Positions 1 through 8,331 of a DNA stretch of 54,716 nt are shown here, piece by piece. Origin of the DNA: Lachnospiraceae bacterium (lineage in GTDB: Bacteria > Bacillota > Clostridia > Lachnospirales > Lachnospiraceae). The stretch covers positions 1-54,716 of the forward strand of contig JAUNNN010000009.1 in the NCBI GenBank assembly GCA_030531435.1. The letters run 5' to 3'. Below the pieces are notes generated by a model. That model was not told the DNA's origin. It saw only the letters and a program-made list of their open reading frames with translations, and did not search any database. The first letter of the stretch is position 1; each line of letters opens with the position of its first letter. The translations under genes and the position numbers were made by a program.

Positions 1-123
1 TTGTTTGTTGTTTGTTTTGTTTATGGACACAGTATAATAAACCATTCGTTGCAGAAGCGTTGCACAATTATGAAAAAAATTTATAGATTTTTTTGGGTAT
101 TAAAACTTGTTAGATACTCCAAT

Positions 124-1041
124 TTAATCGTTATGTGGAATATCCAGCATATCAAGCAGTTTGACAAATGTATCCTGTCCATCAAGACAAGTATCTGTAA
201 GCCATCCTTTCTCATCTTTCCACTCAGAGAGGCCTCTATAATAAAAACTTTTCTTACTATCCTCAATAATAAATGGAATAATGTTATTCTTAAGACATTC
301 CTTTAACACAATCAATCTACCAACTCTTCCATTTCCATCTTGAAAAGGATGTATATATTCAAATTCAGCATGAAATTCTATAATGTCTTCAATAGTGATG
401 TTTTCCTTCGCATTATAACTTTTCAGAAGCTCCTGCATATGTTTAGCAACTTCTGAAGGTTTTGATGTTTCTCTTCCACCAACAACATTTGAACGTTTCT
501 TATATTCTCCAACTGCGAACCACGAAAGTGTCGAATCCTTCGTATCGTGTTTAATAATATAATGAAGCCTTTTTATTATATCTTCAGTCAACTTTTCTTC
601 AGCACTATCAATGCAATAATCTATTGCTCTGAAATGATGAACCGTCTCAAGAATATCATCGACAGGGATGCCATCACCCATATCGATTGTATTAGTCTCA
701 AAAATAAGTCTTGTCTGAGCCTCAGATAATTTACTTCCCTCAATGTGATTAGAATTGTATGTCATTCTAACTTGTAGTTCATGATAAAGACCACCTGGAA
801 GGTGTATTTCCTTCTCGTCCCTTAGTATTTGAAGTATTATATTATCTGATTCAATACGATAAAGTACTTCAGGTGTAACATTCAAAAAGTTGGCAATCTT
901 ATTCAAAGTATTTTTGGAGAGTTTTTCTCCTTTTGCAATTTTTGCAACTGTTCGTGTAGATAACCCCAACTCTAAACTGAGTTCCGTCTTTCCAACACCT
1001 TTTTTCTTTAGCAATGATTCTAGTCCATCATAAGAAATCAT
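124..1041 (-). CDS. XRE helix-turn-helix / Fic domain protein (predicted AMP transferase)
   Basis: 305 aa. Residues about 10-55 form an XRE-type helix-turn-helix. Residues about 90-290 form a Fic domain. The Fic active-site loop is complete at 231-242: HPFQDGNGRVGR, with the catalytic His, the Asp/Gly-Asn-Gly anion loop and the final Arg. Just before the Fic core, S97-N-H-I-E101-G102 matches the inhibitory (S/T)xxxE(G/N) motif, which makes this a class II, self-inhibited Fic enzyme. Such enzymes usually transfer AMP to a target protein; the target is unknown. The start ATG has GGAGG 8 nt upstream. The gene stands alone, and three GTAAAGAT repeats surround its promoter, so autoregulation through the HTH is likely (inference). 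A toxin-antitoxin role is possible, but no separate antitoxin gene is seen. Confidence 0.92.
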   Translation of the reverse strand: MISYDGLESLLKKKGVGKTELSLELGLSTRTVAKIAKGEKLSKNTLNKIANFLNVTPEVLYRIESDNIILQILRDEKEIHLPGGLYHELQVRMTYNSNHIEGSKLSEAQTRLIFETNTIDMGDGIPVDDILETVHHFRAIDYCIDSAEEKLTEDIIKRLHYIIKHDTKDSTLSWFAVGEYKKRSNVVGGRETSKPSEVAKHMQELLKSYNAKENITIEDIIEFHAEFEYIHPFQDGNGRVGRLIVLKECLKNNIIPFIIEDSKKSFYYRGLSEWKDEKGWLTDTCLDGQDTFVKLLDMLDIPHND

Positions 1042-1057
1042 TCATTATACCTCCAAT

Positions 1058-1134
1058 ATCTTTACATATTATATCGCAAAATCGCACTTAAAGTAAAGAT
1101 TTCTTCGTGTATCACTAAAAAAAGTAAAGATTTC
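1058..1134. repeat. Three GTAAAGAT repeats, candidate operator of the Fic gene
   Basis: A 14-nt direct repeat AAAGTAAAGATTTC occurs at 1090-1103 and 1121-1134, 31 bp apart (about three helical turns). The core GTAAAGAT recurs inverted at 1058-1065. All three lie in the leader and promoter of a gene that encodes its own HTH domain. Confidence 0.6.
1068..1097 (-). promoter_or_regulatory. Promoter of the Fic gene
   Basis: On the minus strand, a perfect -10 TATAAT (1068-1073) lies 18 nt from a TTTACT -35-like box (1092-1097). The -35 lies inside one copy of the GTAAAGAT repeat (1093-1100), and another copy in inverted orientation (1058-1065) sits just downstream of the -10. A bound regulator would block both sides of the promoter. 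Confidence 0.6.
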
Positions 1135-1202
1135 ATGCCCATAATATGATTTTTTTAATTCCACTTTTTACATCCCTAATGAATAAATACACCAATAATA
1201 CA

Positions 1203-1232
1203 ATAAAAAGGGGACTACACAAGTTAGCCCCC
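1203..1232 (-). terminator. Rho-independent terminator after the small secreted protein gene
   Basis: On the minus strand GGGGCTA (from 1231 to 1225) pairs with TAG-T-CCCC (1217 to 1210, one bulged base) and is followed by TTTTTATT. It lies 80 nt after the stop of the 154-aa gene and before the Fic promoter, so it separates the two units. Confidence 0.65.
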
Positions 1233-1310
1233 GATTCGTGATTCGCACGTATTATCTTATGCGTTTATTTTTTTAAACTAATAGTTTTTCATATTTAGAG
1301 TCTACAGAAA

Positions 1311-1775
1311 TTACTGATACTGTGGGAATAATGGCTGTCCCATCATAAATCCATATGCTCTGTTTACATTCTCAAGATAATTAACATATCCCTGATTCAT
1401 ATTATTCTGGTAATTATACAAAGACATGTTCATTAAGTTCTGATACTGCGTATTAAGATTCATCATAGCTGTATCATAATTCATGCTAAGCTGGAAATCA
1501 TTTACAGACTGTCTTGCAAGTGCCTGTGAATACATTGTCTTAGCCTGGAAGTTTGCTGCAAGTGCCTGTGAAATCTGATCAGACATTGCTGCTGAATACT
1601 GATTCATTACAGGAATTTCATAGTTTCTGTAATAATCTATTGTTGCGTTTAAATAATTGTTCTGTAAATTAGCAAAATTTGTAGCGGCATCAAGTGCTGC
1701 ATCAGCCTTAGCTGTCTTTGTACCTAAAGTAAATACTGAAGCAAAAACAAGAGCTGCAAGTAAAAATTTCTTCAT
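1311..1775 (-). CDS. Small secreted protein, Asn/Gln/Tyr/Met-rich
   Basis: 154 aa. The N-terminus is a clear signal peptide: MKK, a hydrophobic core, then a likely AKA cleavage site near residue 24. The mature part is about 130 aa, has no Cys, is rich in Asn, Gln, Tyr, Met and Ala, and looks almost wholly helical, with repeated short Tyr/Asn/Gln segments such as YNYQNNMNQ. I do not recognise a family. A strong AAGGAGGG ribosome binding site precedes the ATG. The gene is divergent from the CAP-domain lipoprotein and ends in its own terminator. A role at the cell surface or in the medium is all that can be inferred. Confidence 0.8.
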   Translation of the reverse strand: MKKFLLAALVFASVFTLGTKTAKADAALDAATNFANLQNNYLNATIDYYRNYEIPVMNQYSAAMSDQISQALAANFQAKTMYSQALARQSVNDFQLSMNYDTAMMNLNTQYQNLMNMSLYNYQNNMNQGYVNYLENVNRAYGFMMGQPLFPQYQ

Positions 1776-1811
1776 TTATTATACCCTCCTTAGTTATATC
1801 GCTATGCGATC

Positions 1812-1825
1812 CTACATCCATGTAG
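1812..1825. repeat. Short palindrome in the leader of the secreted protein gene
   Basis: CTACAT-CC-ATGTAG, 6-bp arms around two bases, lies 37 nt upstream of the start codon of the secreted protein gene. It could be a small operator or an mRNA hairpin; nothing else supports a role. Confidence 0.35.
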
Positions 1826-1919
1826 AAATAAAAATCCATTACCTAAAGACACTTTTACGTATATATGAATTTTATCACAATAATTTTATGTAAACAACCC
1901 CTAGATATTGGGGTAACAC

Positions 1920-1948
1920 TTTTCAAAGCAATAGAGTTTTGGTATAAT
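1920..1948 (+). promoter_or_regulatory. Promoter of the CAP lipoprotein gene, possibly leaderless
   Basis: An extended -10 (TG-G-TATAAT, 1940-1948) with a weak -35 TTTTCA 17 nt upstream. Only 7 nt separate the -10 from the ATG at 1956 and no Shine-Dalgarno sequence fits between, so transcription would start at or next to the start codon. Confidence 0.55.
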
Positions 1949-1955
1949 TCTTGGT

Positions 1956-2735
1956 ATGAAAAAATTCAAACTTTTACTGTTAATTACAATATGTTCGGTT
2001 GCATTATTTGGATGTAATGGTGCTGATGCACCTGCTGAGGATGCACCTACAGAGGAAGCTTCACCAGATGAAAATCCTGATGATAATGCAGATAATAATT
2101 CACCTGAGGCTGCAGCTCCTGCACCAGAAACTCCAGCAGAGCCTGATCAGACTCCTGTTGCTGATAAAAGTCCTGTTGCAATAACTCGTATCGAGCCACC
2201 TGAAGAGACAGAGCCTACTGTTACAGGTACAGGCGATCCAACTAATAATGTGCCAGGCTCTGATGCAAATAATGACACACCTGATGATTCAGATGATTAC
2301 GTGCCACCTACACATAAACCAGCGCCTCCACTTTTCCCAGTTGGCAGATGTCAGGTAGAAGTAAATGGTGTTTACGATTCAGAGTTTTCTAAAGAGCTTG
2401 TTGATGCAATAAATGAAGCAAGAGTCGACTACATGATAGAGCCTGTTACAAGAAACACATCTCTACTTGCTTGTGCAGATATCAGATGTAAAGAACAGAG
2501 CTACTTTGTTGGTCACTTCAGACCAGATGGAAGCAGCTGGAGAAGCGTAGCACCTGATTACGTAAGAGGTGAATGTATTGCTGTTGATTACAGAGAAGCC
2601 GAAGACGTTGTTACTGCATGGCTTGCTGTAAATAAAACAAGAGTTGAGCTTATGAATCCTTTCTACACTCAGATTGGAACTAGCGTATATAATATCGATG
2701 GCACACTATTTATTGCCGCCGAATTTTCATATTAA
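1956..2735 (+). CDS. Lipoprotein with a CAP (SCP-like) domain
   Basis: 259 aa. The N-terminus is a lipoprotein signal (lipobox LFGC, lipidated Cys20). Residues 21-125 are a low-complexity linker rich in Pro, Ala, Asp and Glu that would span the wall. Residues about 140-259 match the CAP/SCP fold: an ELVDAINEAR-type first helix, a LLACADIRCKEQS segment, GHFRPDGSSW, and a closing FIAAEFSY strand. CAP domains in Firmicutes are extracellular and of mostly unknown function. No other in-frame start lies just upstream, and there is no Shine-Dalgarno sequence. The gene ends in a strong bidirectional terminator shared with tex. Confidence 0.88.
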   Translation: MKKFKLLLLITICSVALFGCNGADAPAEDAPTEEASPDENPDDNADNNSPEAAAPAPETPAEPDQTPVADKSPVAITRIEPPEETEPTVTGTGDPTNNVPGSDANNDTPDDSDDYVPPTHKPAPPLFPVGRCQVEVNGVYDSEFSKELVDAINEARVDYMIEPVTRNTSLLACADIRCKEQSYFVGHFRPDGSSWRSVAPDYVRGECIAVDYREAEDVVTAWLAVNKTRVELMNPFYTQIGTSVYNIDGTLFIAAEFSY

Positions 2736-2799
2736 AAAAACACGCAAGCTGATTTGAATCCAGAATCCTGGGCCGCATCAAACTTGCGTGATTTTTTTA
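2735..2799. terminator. Bidirectional terminator between the CAP lipoprotein and tex
   Basis: CACGCAAG (2741-2748) pairs with CTTGCGTG (2783-2790); TGAT/ATCA inside extends the stem. A run of A precedes it and a run of T follows, so it works for both convergent genes. Confidence 0.85.
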
Positions 2800-2808
2800 T
2801 GTCACAAA

Positions 2809-4965
2809 CTATATTCCCTTCATGGTAAGGGCAATACGTTTTTTATTTAGATCAACACTCATAACTTTAACATCTACAACATCTCCTACTGAGACGGCCT
2901 CAAGGGGATGTTTTATATACTTATCACAAATCTGTGAAATATGTACTAAACCATCCTGATGTACACCGATATCTACAAATACACCAAAATCAATAACATT
3001 TCGAACAGTGCCCTTAAGCACCATTCCTTCTGTTAAATCTTCCATATTAAGAACATCACTTCTAAGAATTGGCTTTGGAGAATCCTCACGAGGGTCTCTT
3101 GCTGGTTTCTCAAGCTCTTTTACAATATCATCAAGAGTTATTTCTCCTATTCCAAGTTCACTTGCAATATCCTTTTTATTAGTAATCTTTTTAGAAATAA
3201 GACCTGATTTATTTGATAGCTGTATTTCCTTTAATTCATCAGCAGTAATGCCAAGCTTATCAAGGAGCTTCTTTGCTGCATCATAACTTTCTGGATGAAC
3301 ACTTGTAGCATCAAGCATTTCTTCACCTGCAAGAATTCTCATAAATCCCGCGCACTGCTCATATGCCTTTGGTCCAAGCTTTGCTACATTAAGAAGCTGT
3401 TTTCTATTAGTAAACCTACCGTTCTTTTCTCTGTAATCAACGATGTTTTTAGCAAGTGTCTTATTTATACCAGAAATATATTCAAGTAAAGCAGCTGAAG
3501 CTGTATTTAAATCAACACCAACTTTATTTACACAGTCTTCAACAACACCAGATAATGCTTCAGACAATTTTTTCTGATTCATATCATGCTGATACTGGCC
3601 AACACCTATTGACTTTGGATCAATTTTTACAAGCTCTGCTAATGGATCCTGAATTCTTCTTGCAATTGAAGCAGCGCTTCTCTGTCCCACATCAAAGTTA
3701 GGGAATTCCTCTGTTGCAAGCTTACTTGCTGAATATACAGATGCCCCGGCTTCATTTACAATTACATATTCAACCTTTTCTTTGATTTCCTTTAACATAT
3801 CAACGATTATCATTTCTGACTCACGTGACGCTGTACCATTTCCTACGGAAATAAGTGAAATACCATATTTATTAATAAGTGCTTTTACATCCTTTTTTGC
3901 TTCCTCTACCTTGTTCTGAGGAGCTGTTGGATAAATAACCTTTGTATCTAAAACCTTACCTGTAGCGTCAACTACTGCAAGCTTACATCCTGTTCTAAAT
4001 GCTGGATCCCATCCAAGCACAACTCTTCCCCCAACTGGTGGCTGCATAAGAAGCTGTGAAAGATTCTTTCCAAATACTGTAATAGCACCATCCTCAGCCT
4101 TTTCAGTAAGTTCATTTCTTATTTCACGCTCTATTGCAGGTTCAATAAGTCTTGAATAGCTGTCTGCTACTACTTCCTTAAGAATATCTGTAGTACTAGG
4201 ATTATTATTTGTAATAACCTGTTTTTCAAGATATTTTAAAACGTCATCTACTGGGGCATTAACCTTTACAGTTAAAACCTTCTCTGCTTCACCTCTGTTT
4301 AACGCAAGAATTCTATGTCCCGCAATTTTCTTTACAGGCTCAGAAAACTCGTAGTACATCTCGTATACAGATTCCTTGTCTTTCTCTTTTGCCTTCGCCT
4401 CAATGAATCCATTTTCAAACGTAGCTTTTCTTATATATATTCTATAGTCCGCTTCATCACTAATTGATTCAGCAATAATATCCTTTGCACCATCAATAGC
4501 TTCTTCTACTGTATTTACTTCTTTCTCTGCATTTATATAAGCCTTAGCTTCTTCCTCAATGCTTTTCTTTGTCTGCTGAAGCCTTATTATATTAGCAAGT
4601 CCCTCAAGTCCTTTTTCTTTAGCAATAGTTGCTCTTGTTCTTCTCTTTGGACGATATGGTCTATATAAATCTTCAACAACTACAAGTGTCTCTGCAGAAG
4701 AAATAGATGCCCTGAGCTCATCTGTAAGCAAGCCCTGCTCTTCAATGCTTGCAAGTACCTGCTCCTTCTTTTCTTCAAGATTCCTAAGATAAGTAAGTCT
4801 TTCAAAAAGATTTCTTAACTGCTCATCATTTAATGCGCCTGTTGCCTCTTTACGATATCTAGAAATAAATGGAATTGTATTTCCTTCATCAATAAGCTTA
4901 ACAGCAGCATCCACCTGAGTAAGCTTTATATTAAGTTCCTCTGCAATCTTTTTATTTATGTTCAT
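2809..4965 (-). CDS. tex: Tex-family S1 RNA-binding protein
   Basis: 718 aa from the ATG at 4965. Order of parts: N-terminal helical Tex region, a YqgF/RNase H-like domain (VVLGWDPAFRTGCKLAVVD), a helix-hairpin-helix region (LNTASAALLEYISG with GINKTLAKNIV), and a C-terminal S1 domain (GTVRNVIDFGVFVDIG, DGLVHIS). Tex is a conserved nucleic-acid-binding protein linked to transcription and RNA metabolism. The reading frame stays open upstream to a TTG at 5022, but that extension would run through a terminator hairpin; the ATG at 4965 has GAAAGGA at the right distance. It follows the DUF975 gene with a terminator hairpin between them. Confidence 0.95.
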   Translation of the reverse strand: MNINKKIAEELNIKLTQVDAAVKLIDEGNTIPFISRYRKEATGALNDEQLRNLFERLTYLRNLEEKKEQVLASIEEQGLLTDELRASISSAETLVVVEDLYRPYRPKRRTRATIAKEKGLEGLANIIRLQQTKKSIEEEAKAYINAEKEVNTVEEAIDGAKDIIAESISDEADYRIYIRKATFENGFIEAKAKEKDKESVYEMYYEFSEPVKKIAGHRILALNRGEAEKVLTVKVNAPVDDVLKYLEKQVITNNNPSTTDILKEVVADSYSRLIEPAIEREIRNELTEKAEDGAITVFGKNLSQLLMQPPVGGRVVLGWDPAFRTGCKLAVVDATGKVLDTKVIYPTAPQNKVEEAKKDVKALINKYGISLISVGNGTASRESEMIIVDMLKEIKEKVEYVIVNEAGASVYSASKLATEEFPNFDVGQRSAASIARRIQDPLAELVKIDPKSIGVGQYQHDMNQKKLSEALSGVVEDCVNKVGVDLNTASAALLEYISGINKTLAKNIVDYREKNGRFTNRKQLLNVAKLGPKAYEQCAGFMRILAGEEMLDATSVHPESYDAAKKLLDKLGITADELKEIQLSNKSGLISKKITNKKDIASELGIGEITLDDIVKELEKPARDPREDSPKPILRSDVLNMEDLTEGMVLKGTVRNVIDFGVFVDIGVHQDGLVHISQICDKYIKHPLEAVSVGDVVDVKVMSVDLNKKRIALTMKGI

Positions 4966-4984
4966 ATTTTTCCTTTCAATGCAT

Positions 4985-5006
4985 ATAAAAAGGGGACACC
5001 GTCCCC
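4985..5006 (-). terminator. Terminator hairpin between the DUF975 gene and tex
   Basis: On the minus strand GGGGAC (5006-5001) and GTCCCC (4997-4992) form a 6-bp GC-rich stem with a 3-nt loop, followed by TTTTTATA. It lies 27 nt after the DUF975 stop and 20-40 nt before the tex ATG, so it either ends the upstream unit or acts as a read-through attenuator for tex. Confidence 0.75.
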
Positions 5007-5033
5007 TAAGTAACTCTAGCAAATATTTATCCG

Positions 5034-5840
5034 CTAAACCACCGTATCAATTCTTACGCCTAACTCTCCTCTAATATTCATATAGAAAAGAGCATATGTA
5101 ACATTTATATACGGTAGAACCCATATTGATGCCACTCCAAAAGTTATTAGGATTACGAAGTACCATGGGATGAAGCTTAATACAAGATAAATATACTTTC
5201 CAAAGTTGTATTTCATTATCCCAACGCTTTTTGACATTGTAATAAATGAATTCTGATATGGATCATCAATATAAATAAAGAATGCCTGAGACAGCATTAC
5301 TGTTATCACAACTTGCCCTGCATAGCTTACTATTTCAAGCACAAATGAAATAAACATCTGTATTGAAAATGCTTCCTTTGAAGGGAATGCGTAAGAAAAC
5401 ATAGTAACAGGCAATGTCAAAACTGCCTTAGCAAGATATGAGACAAAAAATATAATAATAATTCTGTCTGGATTCATTTTATATACAGCAAAAATATCTG
5501 AGGCTTTAAATTCCTCATTTCTTGCGGCTTTAAGACATACATATGAAAATCCTACTGAAATAGTGGATAAAAGAGCACCTAAGAACAAATCAACCCCATA
5601 AGACAAAGCTAAATCCTTTATTGTAGCTTCTTTTTCCATCATCTCAGTAAGGTAATTTGTTAATGCAGCTTCTGAAGCAAAGACTCCAGTTGCTATAAGA
5701 TTTGATGTATAAACAAATGCTATGGCAATACACAATCCAAAAAGTAATGCACCAAAGATAAATACCGCACCTACAAGTGAAGTGATTTTTGGAGCCATAC
5801 GCTGCTTAGCCATAGCTTTAAGTTCTGCTGATGTTTTCAT
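5034..5840 (-). CDS. DUF975 family integral membrane protein
   Basis: 268 aa with about six hydrophobic segments. The N-terminus (MKTSAELKAMAKQRM) and the pattern of a short amphipathic start followed by membrane helices match DUF975, a family common in Firmicutes whose function is unknown. It starts 1 nt after the stop of the HEXXH protein gene, so the two are probably one transcript. A terminator hairpin follows. Confidence 0.8.
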   Translation of the reverse strand: MKTSAELKAMAKQRMAPKITSLVGAVFIFGALLFGLCIAIAFVYTSNLIATGVFASEAALTNYLTEMMEKEATIKDLALSYGVDLFLGALLSTISVGFSYVCLKAARNEEFKASDIFAVYKMNPDRIIIIFFVSYLAKAVLTLPVTMFSYAFPSKEAFSIQMFISFVLEIVSYAGQVVITVMLSQAFFIYIDDPYQNSFITMSKSVGIMKYNFGKYIYLVLSFIPWYFVILITFGVASIWVLPYINVTYALFYMNIRGELGVRIDTVV

Positions 5841-5841
5841 T

Positions 5842-6351
5842 CTATACTGCTAAATCAAGATTCTGACCTTTTACAGCATCATCGAGCTGAGCCTTGAACT
5901 GCTTCATATAAGGATTCTTTTCCTGCTCTTTTGAATACTGAATTCGAGTAGTTGTCTCACCACCAGCCACATATGAACGTCCACATTCAGGACAAATAGC
6001 AGTCTTTAGAGAAACACTTGCCTGTAAAACCTTGCCGTCTCCCTCTTCTGCCTTTTTATATGCATTAGCTACATGCTCCTGCTCATGGCCTCTAACTCTT
6101 GCAGCAGAAGCCTGTGGAGATATGTGGGCAGCTGACTTAAATGACACCTGCTCATCAGAACCATCCTGATATTTTCTTTCTTTACAAGTTTTGCACTCCG
6201 CAGGGGATACCTTTTTACCAGGCTGAACAACTTCAGACTCGCCAGGGTTAAGAATTGGCTTTGTTTCCTCTGCCTTAGCCATAGATGACACGCCCGAAAC
6301 ATAAGACATGTTCATTCCATATGTACTAAAGCCAATTGGTCCTATTCCCAT
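5842..6351 (-). CDS. Zinc-ribbon protein with an HEXXH metalloprotease-like motif (SprA-related)
   Basis: 169 aa, no signal peptide. It carries H89-E-Q-E-H93, the HEXXH zinc protease signature, between two CxxC pairs (C53/C56 and C120/C123) that probably bind a structural metal. The order CKTC, YQDGS, VSF, HEQEH, CPECG resembles the SprA-related putative metallopeptidase family. The N-terminal 25 residues are Gly/Met/Ser-rich. Good AAAGGAGG ribosome binding site. It shares a transcript with the DUF975 gene; its promoter is TTGTTC-17-TATGAT. No substrate is known and proteolysis is inferred from the motif alone. Confidence 0.75.
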   Translation of the reverse strand: MGIGPIGFSTYGMNMSYVSGVSSMAKAEETKPILNPGESEVVQPGKKVSPAECKTCKERKYQDGSDEQVSFKSAAHISPQASAARVRGHEQEHVANAYKKAEEGDGKVLQASVSLKTAICPECGRSYVAGGETTTRIQYSKEQEKNPYMKQFKAQLDDAVKGQNLDLAV

Positions 6352-6386
6352 AAAAGCATCCTCCTTTCATGCACTTATACAAGGTT

Positions 6387-6415
6387 ATCATAACATATGC
6401 GCAAAAATAGAACAA
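6387..6415 (-). promoter_or_regulatory. Promoter of the HEXXH protein gene
   Basis: Minus-strand TTGTTC (6415-6410), 17-nt spacer, TATGAT (6392-6387), about 36 nt before the start codon at 6351. Confidence 0.55.
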
Positions 6416-6425
6416 GTACGCCCTG

Positions 6426-7244
6426 TTATTCTAGTTCCTCACTATCTGCCGTTTCTTCAGAAGTATCTTCAGTCACACCTTCAACACCCTGAGCGCTCTC
6501 ATCCACTTCAGGTGTCTCTACAACTTCAGCTTCAACTTCAGCCTCAACATCTGTTTCGGCTTTTGTATTTTTGCTGTCGCCTGCACTGGCTTTATACCCA
6601 CTTTTTTCTCTAAGGTGCTTAATAAATCTATATAACTGATAATCTCTATTCTCGCCTACTAGCTGACAACCCACAAGAGTCTGTCCACTCTCAGCATTCA
6701 TCCTGGAGATTGAACACTCTACCTTCACTTCAAATATCTTGCCATCTATATCATCTGTAAAAGTAACAATAACCTGCTGTGAACTCGGAGAATAGTTTTC
6801 TGGCGCATAAAATGCTACTCCAACACCACTAACATCTCGAACTGTAACACTAGCAGTATCATTATTATATTTATCAGCTACTCTACCCTTAACATAAATC
6901 AAAGTTCTCTCGTTCTGACGTCTGTCATCAGGATTTGCGAAATGATTAAATCCACGGGTTTTGATGCAATACATAGCTGTACCATTTTTATCAACAGTTG
7001 TGAGCTCAACATTTCGCCACGATACTCTCTGGCCTGTTGCCGAATTATCTGCAAACACATTACAAATAACACCAGCACCTTCTGTAATATTCAGCTGAAG
7101 TTCAGAACCATTATGTATATACGCTGTTACATGTACTATTCCTTCATCCTTTTCAATTACATCTGATTGAAACTCAATTGTCTGATCGCCCCATACAAGC
7201 TGTATAATTATAGTCTGATTTACTAATAAATCCTCTAATCTCAT
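6426..7244 (-). CDS. PilZ domain protein, predicted c-di-GMP receptor
   Basis: 272 aa. An N-terminal YcgR-like beta domain (about 1-100) precedes a PilZ domain (about 105-215). Both c-di-GMP-binding signatures are present: R109-QNE-R113 (RxxxR) and D137-V-S139-G-V-G142 (DxSxxG). The last 45 residues are a low-complexity acidic tail rich in Glu, Val and Thr. The ATG at 7244 is chosen because AAGGAG lies 7 nt before it; the frame is open 13 codons further up but without a ribosome binding site. It is a single-gene unit with its own promoter. Two EAL proteins and an HD-GYP protein in this window could set the ligand level it senses. Confidence 0.88.
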   Translation of the reverse strand: MRLEDLLVNQTIIIQLVWGDQTIEFQSDVIEKDEGIVHVTAYIHNGSELQLNITEGAGVICNVFADNSATGQRVSWRNVELTTVDKNGTAMYCIKTRGFNHFANPDDRRQNERTLIYVKGRVADKYNNDTASVTVRDVSGVGVAFYAPENYSPSSQQVIVTFTDDIDGKIFEVKVECSISRMNAESGQTLVGCQLVGENRDYQLYRFIKHLREKSGYKASAGDSKNTKAETDVEAEVEAEVVETPEVDESAQGVEGVTEDTSEETADSEELE

Positions 7245-7308
7245 GATTATCTCCTTATAAAACGGAGTCTTTTCTATCGTCAAAACTCAAGTTTTAAATA
7301 CTTAAATA

Positions 7309-7337
7309 ATTATATGATTACAAACATTTTTAAGCAA
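7309..7337 (-). promoter_or_regulatory. Promoter of the PilZ gene
   Basis: Minus-strand TTGCTT (7337-7332), 17-nt spacer, perfect TATAAT (7314-7309). The leader would be about 60 nt. Confidence 0.7.
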
Positions 7338-7410
7338 TATTCTATTTGGGTATATCCTTATTTTTGTATAAATAGAACACATCAAAAGAATCGTCCACGC
7401 CTTAGTTATA

Positions 7411-7419
7411 TGATATACT
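7411..7419 (+). promoter_or_regulatory. Extended -10 promoter of the HAD/permease unit
   Basis: TG-A-TATACT at 7411-7419, 33 nt before the ATG at 7453, which has a GAGGT ribosome binding site. No clear -35 box. Confidence 0.45.
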
Positions 7420-7452
7420 ACTTAATATATTAAAACTGTAATAGAGGTCAGT

Positions 7453-8325
7453 ATGGTTACTACAAATGAATCATATAAAAAATACGTTATTGATGATTTA
7501 GTAAATCACAAGGGGCTGTCTCATCCTGTAAAGACAAACGTTATATTTCGTATTAAGACAGTTAAAATAAATCCTAAGAAGCTCCATCCCAATCCTGATG
7601 ATGAGTTTTCTATGGAGGATATTGGTCCTAACTGGGGTATAGTCAGCGATTACGAAAAAACAATTGTTTTACGGCAAAAGAGAAATCAGGAACTATTTGA
7701 TGAGCCATTAATTGCTGTAAGACTAAATAGCGGTGGCTATATGCTCCTTAATGGTCACCACAGATGGATGGCTGCCATTAATGTAAGACTCAAAAAAGTC
7801 CCGGTAAATATAGTTAACATAACTCACGAAGATGACGTTAAACAGACAATCCGTAAATCAGATAGAAATAAATGCATCACAATTGATTTTGATGAAGTAC
7901 TCTATTCTGACAACATGCAAAATGAGGATAATCAGCTTAAGTTTCCATTTAATCTTATATATAAAAAGAACATAAGAGAGAATGCTTCATTATTAATAGA
8001 AGAATTCCATAGACTTGGATATGATGTGTGGATATATACTGGAAGTTATTTATCTGAACAGTTTATTAAAGGGCTCTTCTCTATTAATAAATGTAGCGTA
8101 GATGGCATAGTAAATGGTATTAACGGCAAGAAGCATTCTATTAATTTAAGAGCTCTCTTTCGTGAAAAATATAATCCTATAGTACACGTTGATAATGAAA
8201 TGCTTACCTTTGTAAATTCAATCAGCAAAAAATATGAAATGATTGATTTTAATGTTCCAAGTGAGCAGTGGGCTTCTGCCGTTGTAAATAATGTTGAACA
8301 ATTTGATTTAAGTTCTATAGAGTAA
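7453..8325 (+). CDS. ParB/sulfiredoxin-like domain fused to a HAD-like phosphatase domain
   Basis: 290 aa, two parts. Residues about 30-125 resemble a ParB/sulfiredoxin-type domain: a KINPKKLHPNP start and N100-G-H-H-R-W, like the GHHR box that binds nucleotide in that fold. Residues about 138-285 look like a HAD hydrolase: D145-F-D147-E-V (motif I), YT196-G-S198 (motif II), a Lys region near 227, and H-V-D247-N-E (motif IV). The C-terminal half is clearly paralogous to the next gene, sharing FPFN, DVWIYTGSY/EVWVYTSSY and the final Asp box. I know of no characterised protein of this build. It could act on a nucleotide or phosphopeptide; this is not shown. Confidence 0.75.
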   Translation: MVTTNESYKKYVIDDLVNHKGLSHPVKTNVIFRIKTVKINPKKLHPNPDDEFSMEDIGPNWGIVSDYEKTIVLRQKRNQELFDEPLIAVRLNSGGYMLLNGHHRWMAAINVRLKKVPVNIVNITHEDDVKQTIRKSDRNKCITIDFDEVLYSDNMQNEDNQLKFPFNLIYKKNIRENASLLIEEFHRLGYDVWIYTGSYLSEQFIKGLFSINKCSVDGIVNGINGKKHSINLRALFREKYNPIVHVDNEMLTFVNSISKKYEMIDFNVPSEQWASAVVNNVEQFDLSSIE

Positions 8326-8331
8326 ATAGCT

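Noticed and set aside
1-306. Plus-strand open frame of 101 codons at the window start
   Set aside because: It overlaps the 3' end of the well-supported Fic gene on the other strand, has no ribosome binding site and no protein-like pattern.
4966-5022. Longer Tex start at a TTG
   Set aside because: The extra 19 codons run through a terminator hairpin and lack a ribosome binding site; the ATG at 4965 has one.
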